Assembly: GCF_901709675.1 (NCBI RefSeq)
Contig: NC_051092.1
Coordinates: forward strand, 6,638,491 to 6,702,490
Source: Syngnathus acus
Lineage: Eukaryota > Chordata > Actinopteri > Syngnathiformes > Syngnathidae
Reading direction: 5' to 3'
DNA: 64,000 nucleotides
Each line of letters begins with the position of its first letter. The first letter of the stretch is position 1. The translations under genes and the position numbers were made by a program. Shown piece by piece: positions 1-18,224 of the stretch. The notes under the pieces are model-generated. The model did not search any database and was not told the origin of the DNA. It saw only the letters and a list, made by a program, of their open reading frames with translations.

Positions 1-628
1 TTGTTTTTGTTGTTTTAGAAATGTATTTGGGCTTTGCACCTTCACCTTTGCACTGTTATGTCCCAAATTCTAAATATTTTCTGGTTCTTTGGGCAAAGAA
101 GTTAAGAACTAAAACATTCACTAAAGTTAGTTCAAGCAAATATCATGTTACTTTACATTGAGTACGTCATTTGTACATCCTTTGTTTCCTACCTCAGTCT
201 GGCACCTATAGCTGATTGATTGCATTTGCACATTCTGGACCACAGTCGTGTTTTTGTTTCAATTGACAATTCAAGCAATTTTCTCTTATATTTGAGGTTG
301 TAAGGTGATAGAAGCACCTGGATACTAGTGTGAATGGAATGGTTGCAAACAATTAGAAAATGTCGATACGTCACATCTTGCAGCAACCTTTTTTCTTTTT
401 TTTTTAGGGTAAGAAAATAACTATGAACTTTTCATTTTTGAAACATTGAACTTAGTTTAAAATACAATTCAATTATGAAGTATGAACTAAACAAGTTCGT
501 TTTAAAATTTGTGAATTGATCTGTGTACTACAAAGTTCGTGTAGAAAATTAACTTTCCCAACACTTCCGGAACAATACTACTCGGTAGAAACATGCTTGC
601 AGGGGACAAAAAGTTTTCAGGGATTCAG
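1..628. other. AT-rich flank downstream of znf319
   Basis: This stretch lies 3' of the minus-strand znf319 stop codon, so part of it is probably znf319 3' UTR. I see no exon-like coding stretch, transposon end or canonical AATAAA on the minus strand. Short open frames here look like chance. Confidence 0.5.
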
Positions 629-2458
629 TTACATGCACTGGGGCACAGGGTAGTCCCCTCCATCAGCTGTGTGCTGTACTGTGTGATCCTGCAAAGAGCC
701 CAAGTCACTGAAACGCTCACCACACCAAACACACTTGAACTGTCCTTCTCTCGAGTGCGTGTTCTGGTGTTTGGTCATGTGTTCGCGCTGTTTGAAAAAC
801 TTGTTGCAATGCTCACACTTGTACGGCTTCTCCCCCGTGTGAACACGCACATGTCTGTTGAGGTCTGAGGAGTATTTGAAGCGCTTCTCACAATCGGGAC
901 ACTTGAGCGGCTTTTCCCGGGAGGGGTCGCAGCGATGCTGCACAAATTCAGAAGAAGAGAGGAAGCGGCGGTCGCAGAGGGAGCACTTCAGGGGCTTTTC
1001 TTGGCAGTGAGAGTTTTGGTGGCGCTGCAACGTGGAACTCTTCTTGTAGCCCTTGCCGCACACGTCGCACTTGTACGGCTTGTCGGGCACGGTGTTAGGC
1101 GACTCGCCACACTTGTGCCTAAGTAGCTCTCCCGATTGGCTGAACTCCTTCTGACATGAGGCGCACTTGAACAGGTTGTCCATGCCGTGCACGTGCTGGT
1201 GGTAGAGAAGGTGCGAGGGTTGCATGAAGCCCATGTCGCACAGATTGCATTTGAACGGCCGGTCGGCCGGGTCTTTGTGTGTGCGGCGGTGGCGCACCAG
1301 GGCGTACTGCTGTTTGAAGCTCATCTGACACTCATCACAGTGGAACGGACGCTCCTCTGAGTGCGCTCGCTCGTGTTGGCGGAGATCGGACGGGCGTTTG
1401 AAACCCTTTCCGCAGGTTGCGCAGCGGAAGGGCCGAGAGCCTTGCGGGTGGCAGGGATGGTGAAGGAGCTCCGATGACTCTTTGAAGTGCAACTCGCATA
1501 AGTTGCATTTGAATAAGTGCTCACCAGAATGCACGTACATATGGCGCACCAGATGGGAACGGTGCTTGAAGCTTTTCTCACAAACGGCACACTTGAAAGG
1601 ACGTTCGTTGCTGTGTGTCCGCTGGTGGTGCTGAAGGTGTGACGATTGGCTGAAAGCCTTGTCACACGTGTCACATTTAAAAGGCTTCTCCCCTGTGTGC
1701 ACTCTGTCGTGACGGGTGAGTTCTGACAAGTGTTTGAAACCCTTCTGGCAAACAGAACATTTGTATGGGCGGTCGCGGGCTGACGGGAAGGGTAGAATGG
1801 ATGAGCTACTGGTGGCCGATGCCCTAAGACTGCTAGCTTGCTGGGCATTGTTTGCCGAAGAGTTGGAGCTCATGCTGCCGGAAGAACCGGGCCGGTAGGT
1901 CTTCTCACATATTGAACACTTCATCGGATTGTTGCTGTTATGGGATGAGTGGTGGTGAGCCAGAGAGGTTAGCAAGGAGAAGCCCATCTTGCAGAGGCCA
2001 CATACAAAAGGCTTCTGTTCTACTTGAACACATTGATGCTCTAGTAAGTCAGTGGCCTGGTGAAAAATCTTCATGCACTGGGTGCACTGGAAGGACCTAT
2101 CCTGACTTACTATGCATTGGTGCTCGTGGGGGTTGGCTAGGTGGGAGATGTCATGTCCACAGGCCCCACACTTGTGTCCTCCCTCAGTTCCTACCTGCAA
2201 GGTGGTCTGCTCGGTTGGAGTAGAGTGCTGCTGACTGTGCTGCCCACTCCCATGCTGCCCACTCCCGTGCTGCTGATTCCCACTGTGCTGCTGATTGTGC
2301 TGTCCATGCTGGGTCTGCTGCTGCTGTTGAAGAGATGTTGACTCTTGCTGCAGGACAATTCCATACACAGCACAGCCCAGAGAACTTTCGGCTCCGGGAG
2401 GCATGGCGTGAACCACCTGAGGTTGAGAAACACCATGCTGCTGCCAAGCTTCACTCAT
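629..2458 (-). CDS. znf319: Zinc finger protein 319 (multi-C2H2)
   Basis: One open exon encodes 609 residues, close to the human ZNF319 length (about 580). The start MSEAWQQ and the segment LGCAVYGIVLQ match the ZNF319 N-terminus as I know it. A Gln/His/Gly/Ser-rich stretch follows at about residues 42-80. About 17 C2H2-type or C2HC-type units run from residue 95 to the end, joined by TGEKP-like linkers in places (for example HTGEKPFKC and HTGEKPYKC). One early unit (MKCSICEKTYRP) has the Cys pair but no following His pair, and a Ser-rich spacer comes next. The human protein shows the same gap. It is a presumed nuclear DNA- or RNA-binding protein whose targets are unknown to me. It is divergent from usb1, as in human. 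A splice acceptor at 2505-2506 (minus) implies an upstream non-coding exon. Confidence 0.94.
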   Translation of the reverse strand: MSEAWQQHGVSQPQVVHAMPPGAESSLGCAVYGIVLQQESTSLQQQQQTQHGQHNQQHSGNQQHGSGQHGSGQHSQQHSTPTEQTTLQVGTEGGHKCGACGHDISHLANPHEHQCIVSQDRSFQCTQCMKIFHQATDLLEHQCVQVEQKPFVCGLCKMGFSLLTSLAHHHSSHNSNNPMKCSICEKTYRPGSSGSMSSNSSANNAQQASSLRASATSSSSILPFPSARDRPYKCSVCQKGFKHLSELTRHDRVHTGEKPFKCDTCDKAFSQSSHLQHHQRTHSNERPFKCAVCEKSFKHRSHLVRHMYVHSGEHLFKCNLCELHFKESSELLHHPCHPQGSRPFRCATCGKGFKRPSDLRQHERAHSEERPFHCDECQMSFKQQYALVRHRRTHKDPADRPFKCNLCDMGFMQPSHLLYHQHVHGMDNLFKCASCQKEFSQSGELLRHKCGESPNTVPDKPYKCDVCGKGYKKSSTLQRHQNSHCQEKPLKCSLCDRRFLSSSEFVQHRCDPSREKPLKCPDCEKRFKYSSDLNRHVRVHTGEKPYKCEHCNKFFKQREHMTKHQNTHSREGQFKCVWCGERFSDLGSLQDHTVQHTADGGDYPVPQCM

Positions 2459-4117
2459 GCGGGCTCGAGTGTACGGGTTCAGTTTGACAGCAGGAGTGGC
2501 CCAGCTACAGCAAGTAAAAGAAACTGTTAGCTAGTAATAATGAGAAAATGTTTTGGTGTGTTATGACAGAAAAACAAACTCACTCCATGACTGCCAAATA
2601 CACTGAAGAACTACCTCAAGGTGATTTCTGAAGGATTGATGTTGTAAAGGTGGCAACAGCGATGTTTGTGGATAACAGGAAGAAAATCCAGCACGTTCAC
2701 GTTTGTGTGGCATCTGTGTGGACAAGATGGCAGTAGCAATTCAAATATTCATACGACAGGCTGACTTCATTCATTACATTTATTCAATTGTTTAAAATAA
2801 GCCAGTAAATTAACCTTTCAACTTCCTCATGATATTAATTTGATTTCTCTTGATCAATTGGAACCTCGCCTCAGGAGTACCAAGCACGTTAGCATCACAA
2901 AGAGATGCGAGTATAATGACGAACCACCATGCGCACAGCTGAGCAAGTGCCGTATATTGAATCGATCAGTCGTGGTGCCAGGCTCTTTTCATTGTTAATT
3001 GCGCGAATAATTGGCCTAATGTGATTAATAAACGACAGCATATGGGAATCTATGAACGTCTCCCCAAAACGACAGCGTAAACGCGATTAGGTGAGCAACA
3101 TTAGCTTTGGCAACACACAGGCTCAAGCAACCGACCCGCATCGGACAGGTTTGGTCGTGAGACTAAAAGCCGTCACACACTTCTGTTTACATACCTGGCG
3201 CATTAAAAATGCTACTTTGGCGTGCATCAGATATTCAAAATAGCATCTCCATCTTCTCATCTGCAAACGGCGCTCGTATGCTCTCTTGTCGAAACACTGA
3301 AGCTCCAGGGGCCGACGCAGTCGAATAAAGAGATTTTGTGGCTCACTAACAGGTTGTGAGAATCCAGTTTCGTTTTCCGAAACGGTTACCGTGTCACATG
3401 TGCATTTATTTGGCTAAGACGGGATTCAGTCGCTAGTGGAGAACGTGTGCATTACGTTATCAGTCGCTGGTTAGCTTCTCTTTTAGCTCCCCCGTGTTTT
3501 TAGCTAGCTTGCCTTCTGTCCGTCCCCGCACACGGGAACATGAATACAGCAAGTACGAGAGCACACATAAAAACGGACCTGAGTGTGTGCGCGCGCGTGC
3601 GAATCCAAATTATTATTGTCCCTCATATAGATTACTGTCTGTTGCATGTAATACAATACAATACAATACAATACAATACAATACAATACAATACAATACC
3701 CAACTCTCTACGCTTCATTAAACCTCACATTTTGTATTTATTTATAATGCGATGTTCTGTGTTCATTCAGATTTATATTCATTTGGAGAAATTTTCAAGA
3801 AATGTCCAAACAAGCAGTCAACATACTTGTTAACACAGCATGCACACAAGTTGCTACAAAGAGAAAACATCAAAACAGACTGTGACGCCATTATGCCAAC
3901 ATTAGCATGGGAACGTTTGCCATCGAGTTGTTTCAAGGGCACGCAAATGTTGAGACTCAGAATTTGTTAACACCGGAAGTGCACTTTAACTTGAGCCTTT
4001 GGCTTTGGCAAGCAAATGTGGCCCAGCCGGTTATCTTTGGTTGAATATGATGAGACATTCCCGATAAACTGCGTCGTTGTCTTATTTCCCAACACGGACT
4101 TTTAGAGCAGCTGTAGA
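2459..4117. other. Divergent znf319/usb1 intergenic and 5' UTR region
   Basis: The region between the two divergent start codons should hold both promoters. On the minus strand an acceptor ends at 2505 and a strong donor (CAG/GTATGT) sits at 3195/3194. A non-coding znf319 first exon ending at 3195, with an intron of about 690 bp, is therefore likely. An ATACA array lies at 3650-3699. No further gene is seen. Confidence 0.55.
3650..3699. repeat. (ATACA)n pentanucleotide microsatellite
   Basis: About ten uninterrupted ATACA units lie in the znf319/usb1 intergenic region. The open frames that cross it are repeat artefacts. Confidence 0.95.
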
Positions 4118-6026
4118 ATGTTAGTCGGCTACAGCAGCAGTTCGGATGAGGAAAGTGATGCTAGTGGTGTGGAGGCAGTCGCCGCTCCAGATCATCACGG
4201 CGATGGCGATGATTGTCCGATGAAAAAGAAGCCCAAAATAGAGAAATCATCGGCAAGGTAGTATCACACAAATAGCCAACACATCGGCAAAAAATGTACT
4301 TCCCCTCAACTACATTTGTTCACAAAGAAATTAAGCATAACAAAGCCTTTCTGAGTGGTTTGATTAGTTTAGCCTCAGGCGGGTCTGTACTTGTGCCTTC
4401 TTTAGCAGCGGACCTGACGGTTCCTGTTTAATAACCAGGGTGTGTATTCTCTGCAGACTACCCCTGCCGGGTTGTTTTCTTAGCATGTTTCCAGATGATG
4501 AGGAGCCACAGACTGAGGAGAGCTCTTTGCATGATGGTCGTATCCGCTCATTCAAACATGAGCGAGGAAATTGGGCGACCTATGTTTATTTTCCATGTAA
4601 GTATTGTGCAGCGTACTTGCATAGGTGTTATTTGGCTTCCTGCTACGTTCTGGAAGCATGCTAGGTTAATTTAAGGTTCTAAGTGTACAGGAGGTGTTGG
4701 GGTGGGTGTGAAGCTTAAGAAAACTGGTGAGCTGTGATTGTTTGTGACCTGAGACCTGGCAACTGTGATTCCATTTTCAGTTGACAGCAAGTGGCAAAAT
4801 GGCCGCCCCCTGCGGTGGATAAAAACAGATGGATTTTGCCTGCTTAATTCATATTCCAAGAATGAACATTAACCAGAACACTGTGTTTTGACTTGTTGGG
4901 CTGCACAGAACATATTATTGCAGACAGAAATTGGGGTTTGAGTTCCCCTTTAATGGGCTAATGGGGGAATTTCTTTTTCACATAGGCGTACGAAAGAAAT
5001 GAATTGCCATTGTCGAGGTAATTGCATATTTTTTTAAATGTCTGTCATCTTATCACATTAGACAAACCTGAAGAGGAGTTTGGGGAGTTAATGGAGGTCC
5101 TTATGTCAGCTGCAGCTGCCTTTGGAGTGGCTTTGACCCCACAGGAGGAATTTCACCTCAGCCTGTCTCAGACAGTGGTCCTGAGACACCACTGGATCCA
5201 GCCCTTCGTACAGGGCCTCAAGGCAGGCCTGGCCCCCTGCAAAAGGTTTGCTTTGCTTCGTCTTTACATGTAGACTCGCAAGAATTTGTCCATAAGGCCA
5301 AAGAATTGACAGTATTACAAACATGCTAATATGTTCTGTTTGCAGGTTTATGTGTTCCGCATCCAGACTGAACGTCTATTGTAATGCAGAGAAGACAAGG
5401 TACTGTCATTATGTTTTTTATGTTAATACTTGATGATCTGTCTGTGTAATATTAGTCGTATTACCTGCTTACTAAGATATGCATTTTCTTTTTTGTTTGA
5501 GTAGATGCACATGCGCTGCCTGCTTCTGTGATTATTTGATTATAAGCATTTCTCTCTGCAGGACCTTCATGGGGATGGAGGTTATAACCGGGCATGCTCA
5601 GTTATTAAATGTGGTTCGAGTGGTGGACAGAACATTGACAGACTTTCACCTGGACACCTTTTATCAGGTTGCTGAGGAGCACAGTTTAATGTGTACATTT
5701 TTGTACACGCTAAAACCGCTACAGAATTCACGAATTTTTCCTGTATCCTGTAGGATCCATCTTTCCACGTGAGCTTGGCCTGGTGTGTTGGCGACTTCAC
5801 TGTGCAATTGAAACAATGCCTTCATGAGCTTCAGGTGAGCTGGAAAACAATGCGACAGAATGTTAACCATCAAAGTGTTTATTTCAATGTGAACATTGTA
5901 TCTTTTTTTTCCCCCCAGAATTTGGTCGATAACCATGAAGAGGAACCGTATCATCTGTGGTTAGACTGTGCAGAGTTGCGCTGCCGCACAGGAAACAAAA
6001 CCTTCCGCTTCCCTCTGGATGCTTAA
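4118..6026 (+). CDS. usb1: U6 snRNA phosphodiesterase Usb1
   Basis: Seven coding exons join in frame to 270 residues (human 265): 4118-4257, 4457-4596, 5062-5245, 5346-5399, 5562-5667, 5754-5834 and 5919-6026. Usb1 is a nuclear 3'-5' exonuclease that trims the U6 snRNA oligo(U) tail and leaves a terminal 2',3'-cyclic phosphate. It belongs to the 2H phosphodiesterase superfamily. Both catalytic HxS motifs are intact: HLS at residues 125-127 (in FHLSLSQTVVLRHHW) and HVS at 213-215 (in FHVSLAWCVGD). The N-terminus is acidic and low complexity (LVGYSSSSDEESDAS) with a basic KKKPK patch, a possible nuclear signal. The start is the first ATG of the exon and begins the conserved LVGYSSS motif. Every junction has GT and AG. 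A poly(A) signal follows at 6525. Confidence 0.97.
4722..4955 (+). repeat. Dispersed repeat 'family X', copy A
   Basis: This segment of usb1 intron 2 shares long blocks with 19090-19305, including TGTGACCTGAGACCTGGCAA and AAATGGCCGCCCCCTG. Both also have a CAGAA(C/T)(A/G)CT(G/C)TGTTT stretch before ACATATTATT. It is a non-coding interspersed element that I cannot name. Confidence 0.75.
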
Positions 6027-7813
6027 AACTGAATGCACTGAGTGTTACAGCATATCCCGGCACATGGAGTTTCATGACTATACAGTGGGTCCCTAGTTTC
6101 TGGTCCCAACATATGGGGGAGGTAATTGCACAGCAGCATACGAATGTTGTGTCGTTATGCAGCACAATAGGGCTCGCTCAATTCACTGCCATACCTTTTT
6201 TCCTTTTGATATTTTTATGTTTAGCGCTTCGGCGTGTTTTTCATTGCACCTTTAATGCAATTATAACGTCAAATGACTTTTTAAAGCTCCCTCATTTCCC
6301 CATCCAAAACACTGATGTATGCTTCCTATTTTTGCAAATGTGAGATACTTGCATATTTTTCTTAAGCAGGGGCCACCCATTACTCTGCTTTAACTATCAG
6401 ATGATGATTTTTGGGACAAATGGTTTTTTTTCTTCAATAATAGTATATTTTTGTATGAGTCTTGTCATTGAATTCAGGTATATGACGATGCCATGTCTGC
6501 TATATTGTCTTGCACTCATCAGCGAATAAATATTTTTTTTAATACTGTTGCATATTGGGCTACTGTTATTACTTGATGGAACAAATACTCTTCTCAAATG
6601 AAATTTCCGATTTTAGGAAACGAGACACTGAATGAACTGAAATGCTACCCACCCAGGTTTTTGTACCAGCTTGTATAACATTGCTATTAAGCGAAGAGTA
6701 AGTAATAACGGCTGCATGAACATAGGCGAATAGTTTAACCCAAGACACACTTAGGACTGCCCCCTCTTTTGAATAAAATTTCCTTATGCTTTGCAAGACC
6801 AAAATTGCCAAAATCAAAAATAAAACTAATCTAAAAATATAATTGACAATTTAATTTAAGAAATACATGGAAATAAAAACAACAAAATATATAACAGTAA
6901 AAGTAAAAATAAACACAAAACAAACTCACTTCTTCACAACTACTCTTCACAGACTGAAGGTAAAAAAAATTACTTCTATATACAATTATACACTTTTTGT
7001 TTCAACATTGTTGGTCTCTTTATTCTATTAGGGAAACTTAACATTCACAAAGCCATTTTTTTAAATTACTCCATGTTTTAAGGTATGTTTGATACCTGGG
7101 GATGTTTCTTTTGAGTCTCATAAATTTGTAAAGAACAAGAAATATAAAAAGATATCTGAAATATACTTTTGGTGAAAACTATCAACAATTTGTCGATATT
7201 TATTTAATTTTAGACAATCATTTTCACAACTTGCTGTTTCTGGGTGGGCGTACAAGCTCCTTTATTTTGAAAACATTATATCGGAAGTGGCTGTGGATAC
7301 TGACTAGCAAATCTTTTTTTTTTAATACAAATTCTGTACTTTGTACTTTTTCTGCTGAATCCCGTTTGATTTTTTGATCAAACTGGGCGCCAGGTAAGTA
7401 TATCTTGTGGTTTTATTTAGGCATGTATTCTTTTTATTTGTGTCGTGCTGTTTGTTGGTTCCCAGGTACACTTAAGCTTTTAGCTCCATATGCTAACCCC
7501 TTTAACCAGCTAAGGGAAACGGCAACGTTGCTTTCTTGAAATATTTATTTTTGCATTTGGTATTGATACCCTGTTGGGACACAGCAAAGAGCAATGCACG
7601 GGTGTTGTTAAGTATAAAAATAGCTTTCTTGTTGACCAAACGACGGGAGATTATCGCCAGTGGAACGAGCTTTGGCTTGACACTTTTTGTTGCTAGGCAA
7701 CAGAACTCTGGTGCCTCTGGCAAAGCTCGTAATTACATTAGTGTTGCAAAATCACGCATTGTCATTTGATAATATATGTTGTTTTCTTTTGTTTAGGAGG
7801 GAGCATATGCATC
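6027..7813. other. usb1 3' UTR, intergenic DNA and bbs2 5' UTR
   Basis: usb1 3' UTR probably runs to just beyond 6530. AT-rich DNA without recognised content follows. A strong donor (CCAG/GTAAGT) at 7393/7394 and a pyrimidine-rich acceptor ending at 7796 suggest a non-coding bbs2 first exon, an intron of about 403 bp, and a second exon holding the start codon. Confidence 0.5.
6525..6530 (+). terminator. Candidate usb1 poly(A) signal AATAAA
   Basis: This canonical hexamer lies about 500 bp after the usb1 stop and is followed by a T-rich tract. Confidence 0.6.
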
Positions 7814-14360
<6,547 letters not shown>

Positions 14361-14393
14361 AAGTGATGCAAGGCTTGAATATGTGCTAGATTG

Positions 14394-14546
14394 TTTAACT
14401 GCCAAATTATATTTGTCATTTAATTTGTTTGTGCAAATCACAATTAGTGAAAGAAACTGAACACAAAACATGCATACAATAATAATAATAATGATAATAA
14501 TAATAAATCAAACAAATTAAATGACAAATATAATTTGGTAGTTAAA
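14394..14546 (+). repeat. 38-bp inverted repeat in bbs2 3' UTR
   Basis: Arm 1 (14394-14431) and arm 2 (14509-14546) are reverse complements over 38 bases with a single mismatch, which becomes a G-U pair in RNA. The loop is 77 nt, contains an ATA/ATAA-rich tract, and ends with AATAAA at 14502-14507. Arm 1 starts 33 bases after the bbs2 stop codon. Confidence 0.95.
14502..14507 (+). terminator. Candidate bbs2 poly(A) signal AATAAA
   Basis: This is the first AATAAA after the bbs2 stop, about 140 bp downstream. It sits at the end of the loop of the 38-bp inverted repeat, right against arm 2. Confidence 0.45.
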
Positions 14547-15990
14547 GATTGGATTGCAGAGAGCCATCCATGTCAGTCAAGTGTTGTGTGTAGCTAGTCC
14601 ATCAGTATGGCGTGTATGAGACAGCAGCTAGAATAGAAAACTGTAAACGGTTCAGTGTAGGAGCCAGCTCGCAGTTTTACAGGAATGGCATTTAACTGTC
14701 AAGGTAATGCTGACTATCAAATCACATTATTTATTTTTCTGAGTGGGAAGTACTAAATATTTTAAAGACGCAGTTTGTAGTATTACCACTGCCATAGAAT
14801 TCAAACACAATTAAAGAACAAAATGTTTGTGGGGAGATCTATTCTTTAGTCATCCCAAGCATTCAAAATATTGTATTCAAATGTGACAATGCACAAAATA
14901 ACCCATCCAGCCAGCCTGTTACACTGTGAATGTATCCCCAGCCTATAGCATTGGTATGATATTCTGAGATGCATTAACTAGCATTATCAACTTCAATTCC
15001 GAACTTTTTTTTTTCTTATTCCAGCTATGTCAAAAATGTGTCTGTTGTCACATGAGGGACTTTTGAGTTGGAATGAGCAATTGAAAGGCGGTTTAAAAGT
15101 TATTAGTGTGCCAGGTTCCAGAATCTGTTGCACATTGGTCAAAAAAGGCCTAGTAATGGCTCAAATTGTCATGTTTGTGTTACCACAAAAAAAAACAGCA
15201 AACGCCAGCTATGACTGTTTTGCTGACTCAGTAATGTTTTAAGACAAAGGGGAAACCCATTGGGAACATTGTTGCATATTAGCTCCGTGTTTGTAGCCAA
15301 AGAAAACATTCAGTGTCACAGATGATGATGTGTTTACTTTTTCTAAATTATGTTTGTCGATGTCCTTTTGTGAAGATTAAACTAACCATTGTTTTAAGTT
15401 TTGTGTAACTGTTCCATGACTTTGACGGGGCATTACGAAGGAAAAATGTGTCTTTCCGATGAGCTGGCTCACTCAGCAGTTTTCTCCAACTGCTGGATGG
15501 ATTTGGACATAGGGATTAGTGTGCATAACCAAACCAACGTGTCCTCTAAAAAAGACAGCAAACTCATTAGCCTTCTCCTCCTTCGCTGGCTTTCCTCTTT
15601 TCTTTACTCAACATCTGCGAATCACATGTGACATGGCACAGCTGCACAGGACCAGCCCAGACTTTCTTGTGTCCACCAGCAGACTTTATGCATCATGAAC
15701 AAAGAAGGTAAACAACAATTAATAGTGCAGTTGAGGGCAATTACACTGTTCATATTACATTCACACAGAGCGAATAGCATATAAAACGTACCCCTGTTCA
15801 AATGCCAGTTTTTTTTTTACTATGTTAAAAAAAAAAGGAAACAAGGATAACCATTTTTAAAACGTTTTTCCACTTGTAATGTGAACTACAACGGTAGAAT
15901 CACAGGGAAAATACGTACATTCAGAGAGCTGGAAAGTCCATACATTAGTAGTCAGCTATCAAATGGTATTTGAATTCTGTCCAGGTTATT

Positions 15991-16110
15991 TACCGTATTT
16001 TTCGCACCAAATGGCGCACTGGATTATAAAGCGCACCCTCATTGATTTTTTTTTATTTTAGAAATTATTTCATATATAGGGCGCACCAGATTAAAAGGCG
16101 CATACAATAG
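15991..16110. mobile_element. Degenerate end of a CGTATTTT/GCGC MITE
   Basis: It begins TACCGTATTTTTCGCACC and contains several GCGCAC(C/T) motifs next to ATTATAA or ATTAAAA. It looks like a decayed relative of the element at 57277-57692. Only one terminal repeat is clear. Confidence 0.6.
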
Positions 16111-17423
16111 AATCTATACTGCAACAAACTGAGGTACCTCGAGGTGGTTCAGATCTGACCCACCCATCGACCCTCTCAAGCATATTGTAGGATGTCGGTC
16201 AGGCAATTAGCCGTTTGACTGTGTTCTTTGTGATGTGCATTTTGAGGTACTCTGGGAACGCTGAAGTACAGAATTGAATACATGGATGAATATTCTCCTT
16301 TTTCTCTCATTTAGAACTTTTGTGAACACAAAGCTATATATTCTGTGTACCACATATGATTTTGTCACAAAAGCAGAACTCTTTAATGGACCCAAAGCCC
16401 TCAATAGACTACTGCGTAGACTAAAGAATGCAGTCATAAATTATCATCACAGTTGCTCATTGTGAGAAGCTCCTCATCGTCACTTTGCCCAATACTATGA
16501 GAGTTCTATCCTTCTTTACTACAAACAAATTGTTGGGATCAATGTGCCCTTTTGCAGGAAAGTCCACATTGCTTTTCCCCACAATGCCTTTTCCCCACAT
16601 GGACCACACCAACCCCCATTCTGCTGTGTCTGCCTCAGTCTTGGCTGTTCCTCCAAATTTTAGCCACGTGGTTAGGGTTCAGAAAATGCTGCCTTCACGT
16701 CCTCCCCTTAATTTCCTGTCCTGACAACCAAATCCCATCACTACATTTTTAGCAAGTTTAAATGTTTGCCAGTGGTATTAAACAAATTCACTTTCATCAC
16801 TATACTTTAAACATTGTATTTCACAATTCAAAACGACATGTTAGCGAGGGAGCTGCAATGCAGGTTGTATCAGAAAAATAACGAAAGGCATATTTCCCAT
16901 AGCACTTAAAGGCAACAAAAGTACCAGTGAGACGCAGTACGTACAGATGTTTCCAGTTTGTCCTACCTCCTCCTTTCTCGGGTAAGTTTGAATCAACTTG
17001 CTTTATGTTATACTTACATGCTATTTAAAATCACCTTTATTATAAAAAAGAATGGTTATTGACGTTGTAAAACAGCTAAAATATTTAATTGTGCGTGTTT
17101 TCAGACTTTTACGTTAAACTATTCTACGTACGTGACAATTAGGCATTACATGTTATATATACTTATATACATTTAGAAGTGGTCCTCTAACAATCAATAT
17201 TATGTTGACAAGTTGACTAATTATTCGGCACGCGAATACAAATGCTGTATTCACTTATATAACAGCAGACACGCCCCCTTCATTTGTACACATGTAGAAT
17301 TTGTACGTTATCAATAATATCGATTAACGCTGTGAATACTGGGGGAACTTTCATTCACGATTAATAGAGAAACAATGTGACAAATGTTTTTTTCGGAGAA
17401 ATAAAGGTTAAAAAAACCCGTTT

Positions 17424-17439
17424 CCCCCCCCCCCCCCCC
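17424..17439. repeat. Poly(C) tract, 16 bases
   Basis: An uninterrupted homopolymer of 16 C. Its length may be unreliable in the assembly. Confidence 0.95.
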
Positions 17440-17885
17440 AGTTAATAATTATATTGAGCCAAGGCACACATTTCATTCGTATCGGAAAATATTTCACTGG
17501 ACGTCACACCACTGAGTAAAACGGCTCACACAAAGTGGATATGTACAGGTTAATTATACCTTCAGCCATCTAGTGGAAGAGCATTATTTTTGTTTTGCCT
17601 CCTACTATATACGTGGTTGGCATAAATAAATTAAGAAACGACGCATATATTAGAAAAGAATACATTTCTGGTCAAAATAGCTGACAGTGGATAATTTTCC
17701 GCAGCACACCTAGCTGATCACCTCCCATGCAGGGCACACTAATGTGCCACTGCACACTGGTTGAGAATCACTGTTCTAAACAAATACAGTTTAAGGAGAG
17801 ACTGCAGTGTATATTTTTTGGGTGAGCGGCGGGCGTAGATGTGTCTAACAAACATTTTAAAAACTACTGTCAGTAATTGACGATC

Positions 17886-18224
17886 TGTCACGGATCGAAA
17901 TGGAGCAGGGCGACCAAATGCAGCTTGGAGCAGGGTTTAGTCAGCAAAAAAAACTAACAGACCCGGCAAACTGACATAAAGTAAGAAAACAACAAGAGAA
18001 CTAACCGACAGGGACGTGAAACAAAGCACGTGAAGACATTAGGACATGACGACAGCAAGACAGTACGACAACAAACGTGAAGACAATGATCCGACTGGAA
18101 GTGAGGGGCAGACAGGACTTAAATACACGACAGGTAACAAGAGGCAGGTGAGAATGATCACATGATCATGGGCACACAGGAGGGGAGGGGCGAGCACACA
18201 AGCACACGGACAGAAACTATGACA
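17886..18224 (-). mobile_element. Candidate solo LTR
   Basis: A 339-bp block starts TGTCACGG and ends CTATGACA. It therefore has TG...CA ends and a short inverted TGTCA/TGACA pair. The minus strand has a TATA-like GTATTTAAG. The flanking five bases do not match, so no target duplication is visible. The composition (many GACA, ACAAG and GGCAGGTGAGAATG motifs) resembles common fish LTR-type repeats. No internal retroelement genes are present. Confidence 0.5.

Noticed and set aside
1321-1848. A 175-residue open frame on the minus strand inside znf319
   Set aside because: It is a shifted-frame shadow of the znf319 zinc-finger exon, whose repetitive Cys/His coding keeps other frames open.
16207-16470. 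Overlapping plus and minus open frames of about 60-76 residues near 16.3 kb
   Set aside because: No homology or consistent exon boundaries were recognised. The length is expected by chance.
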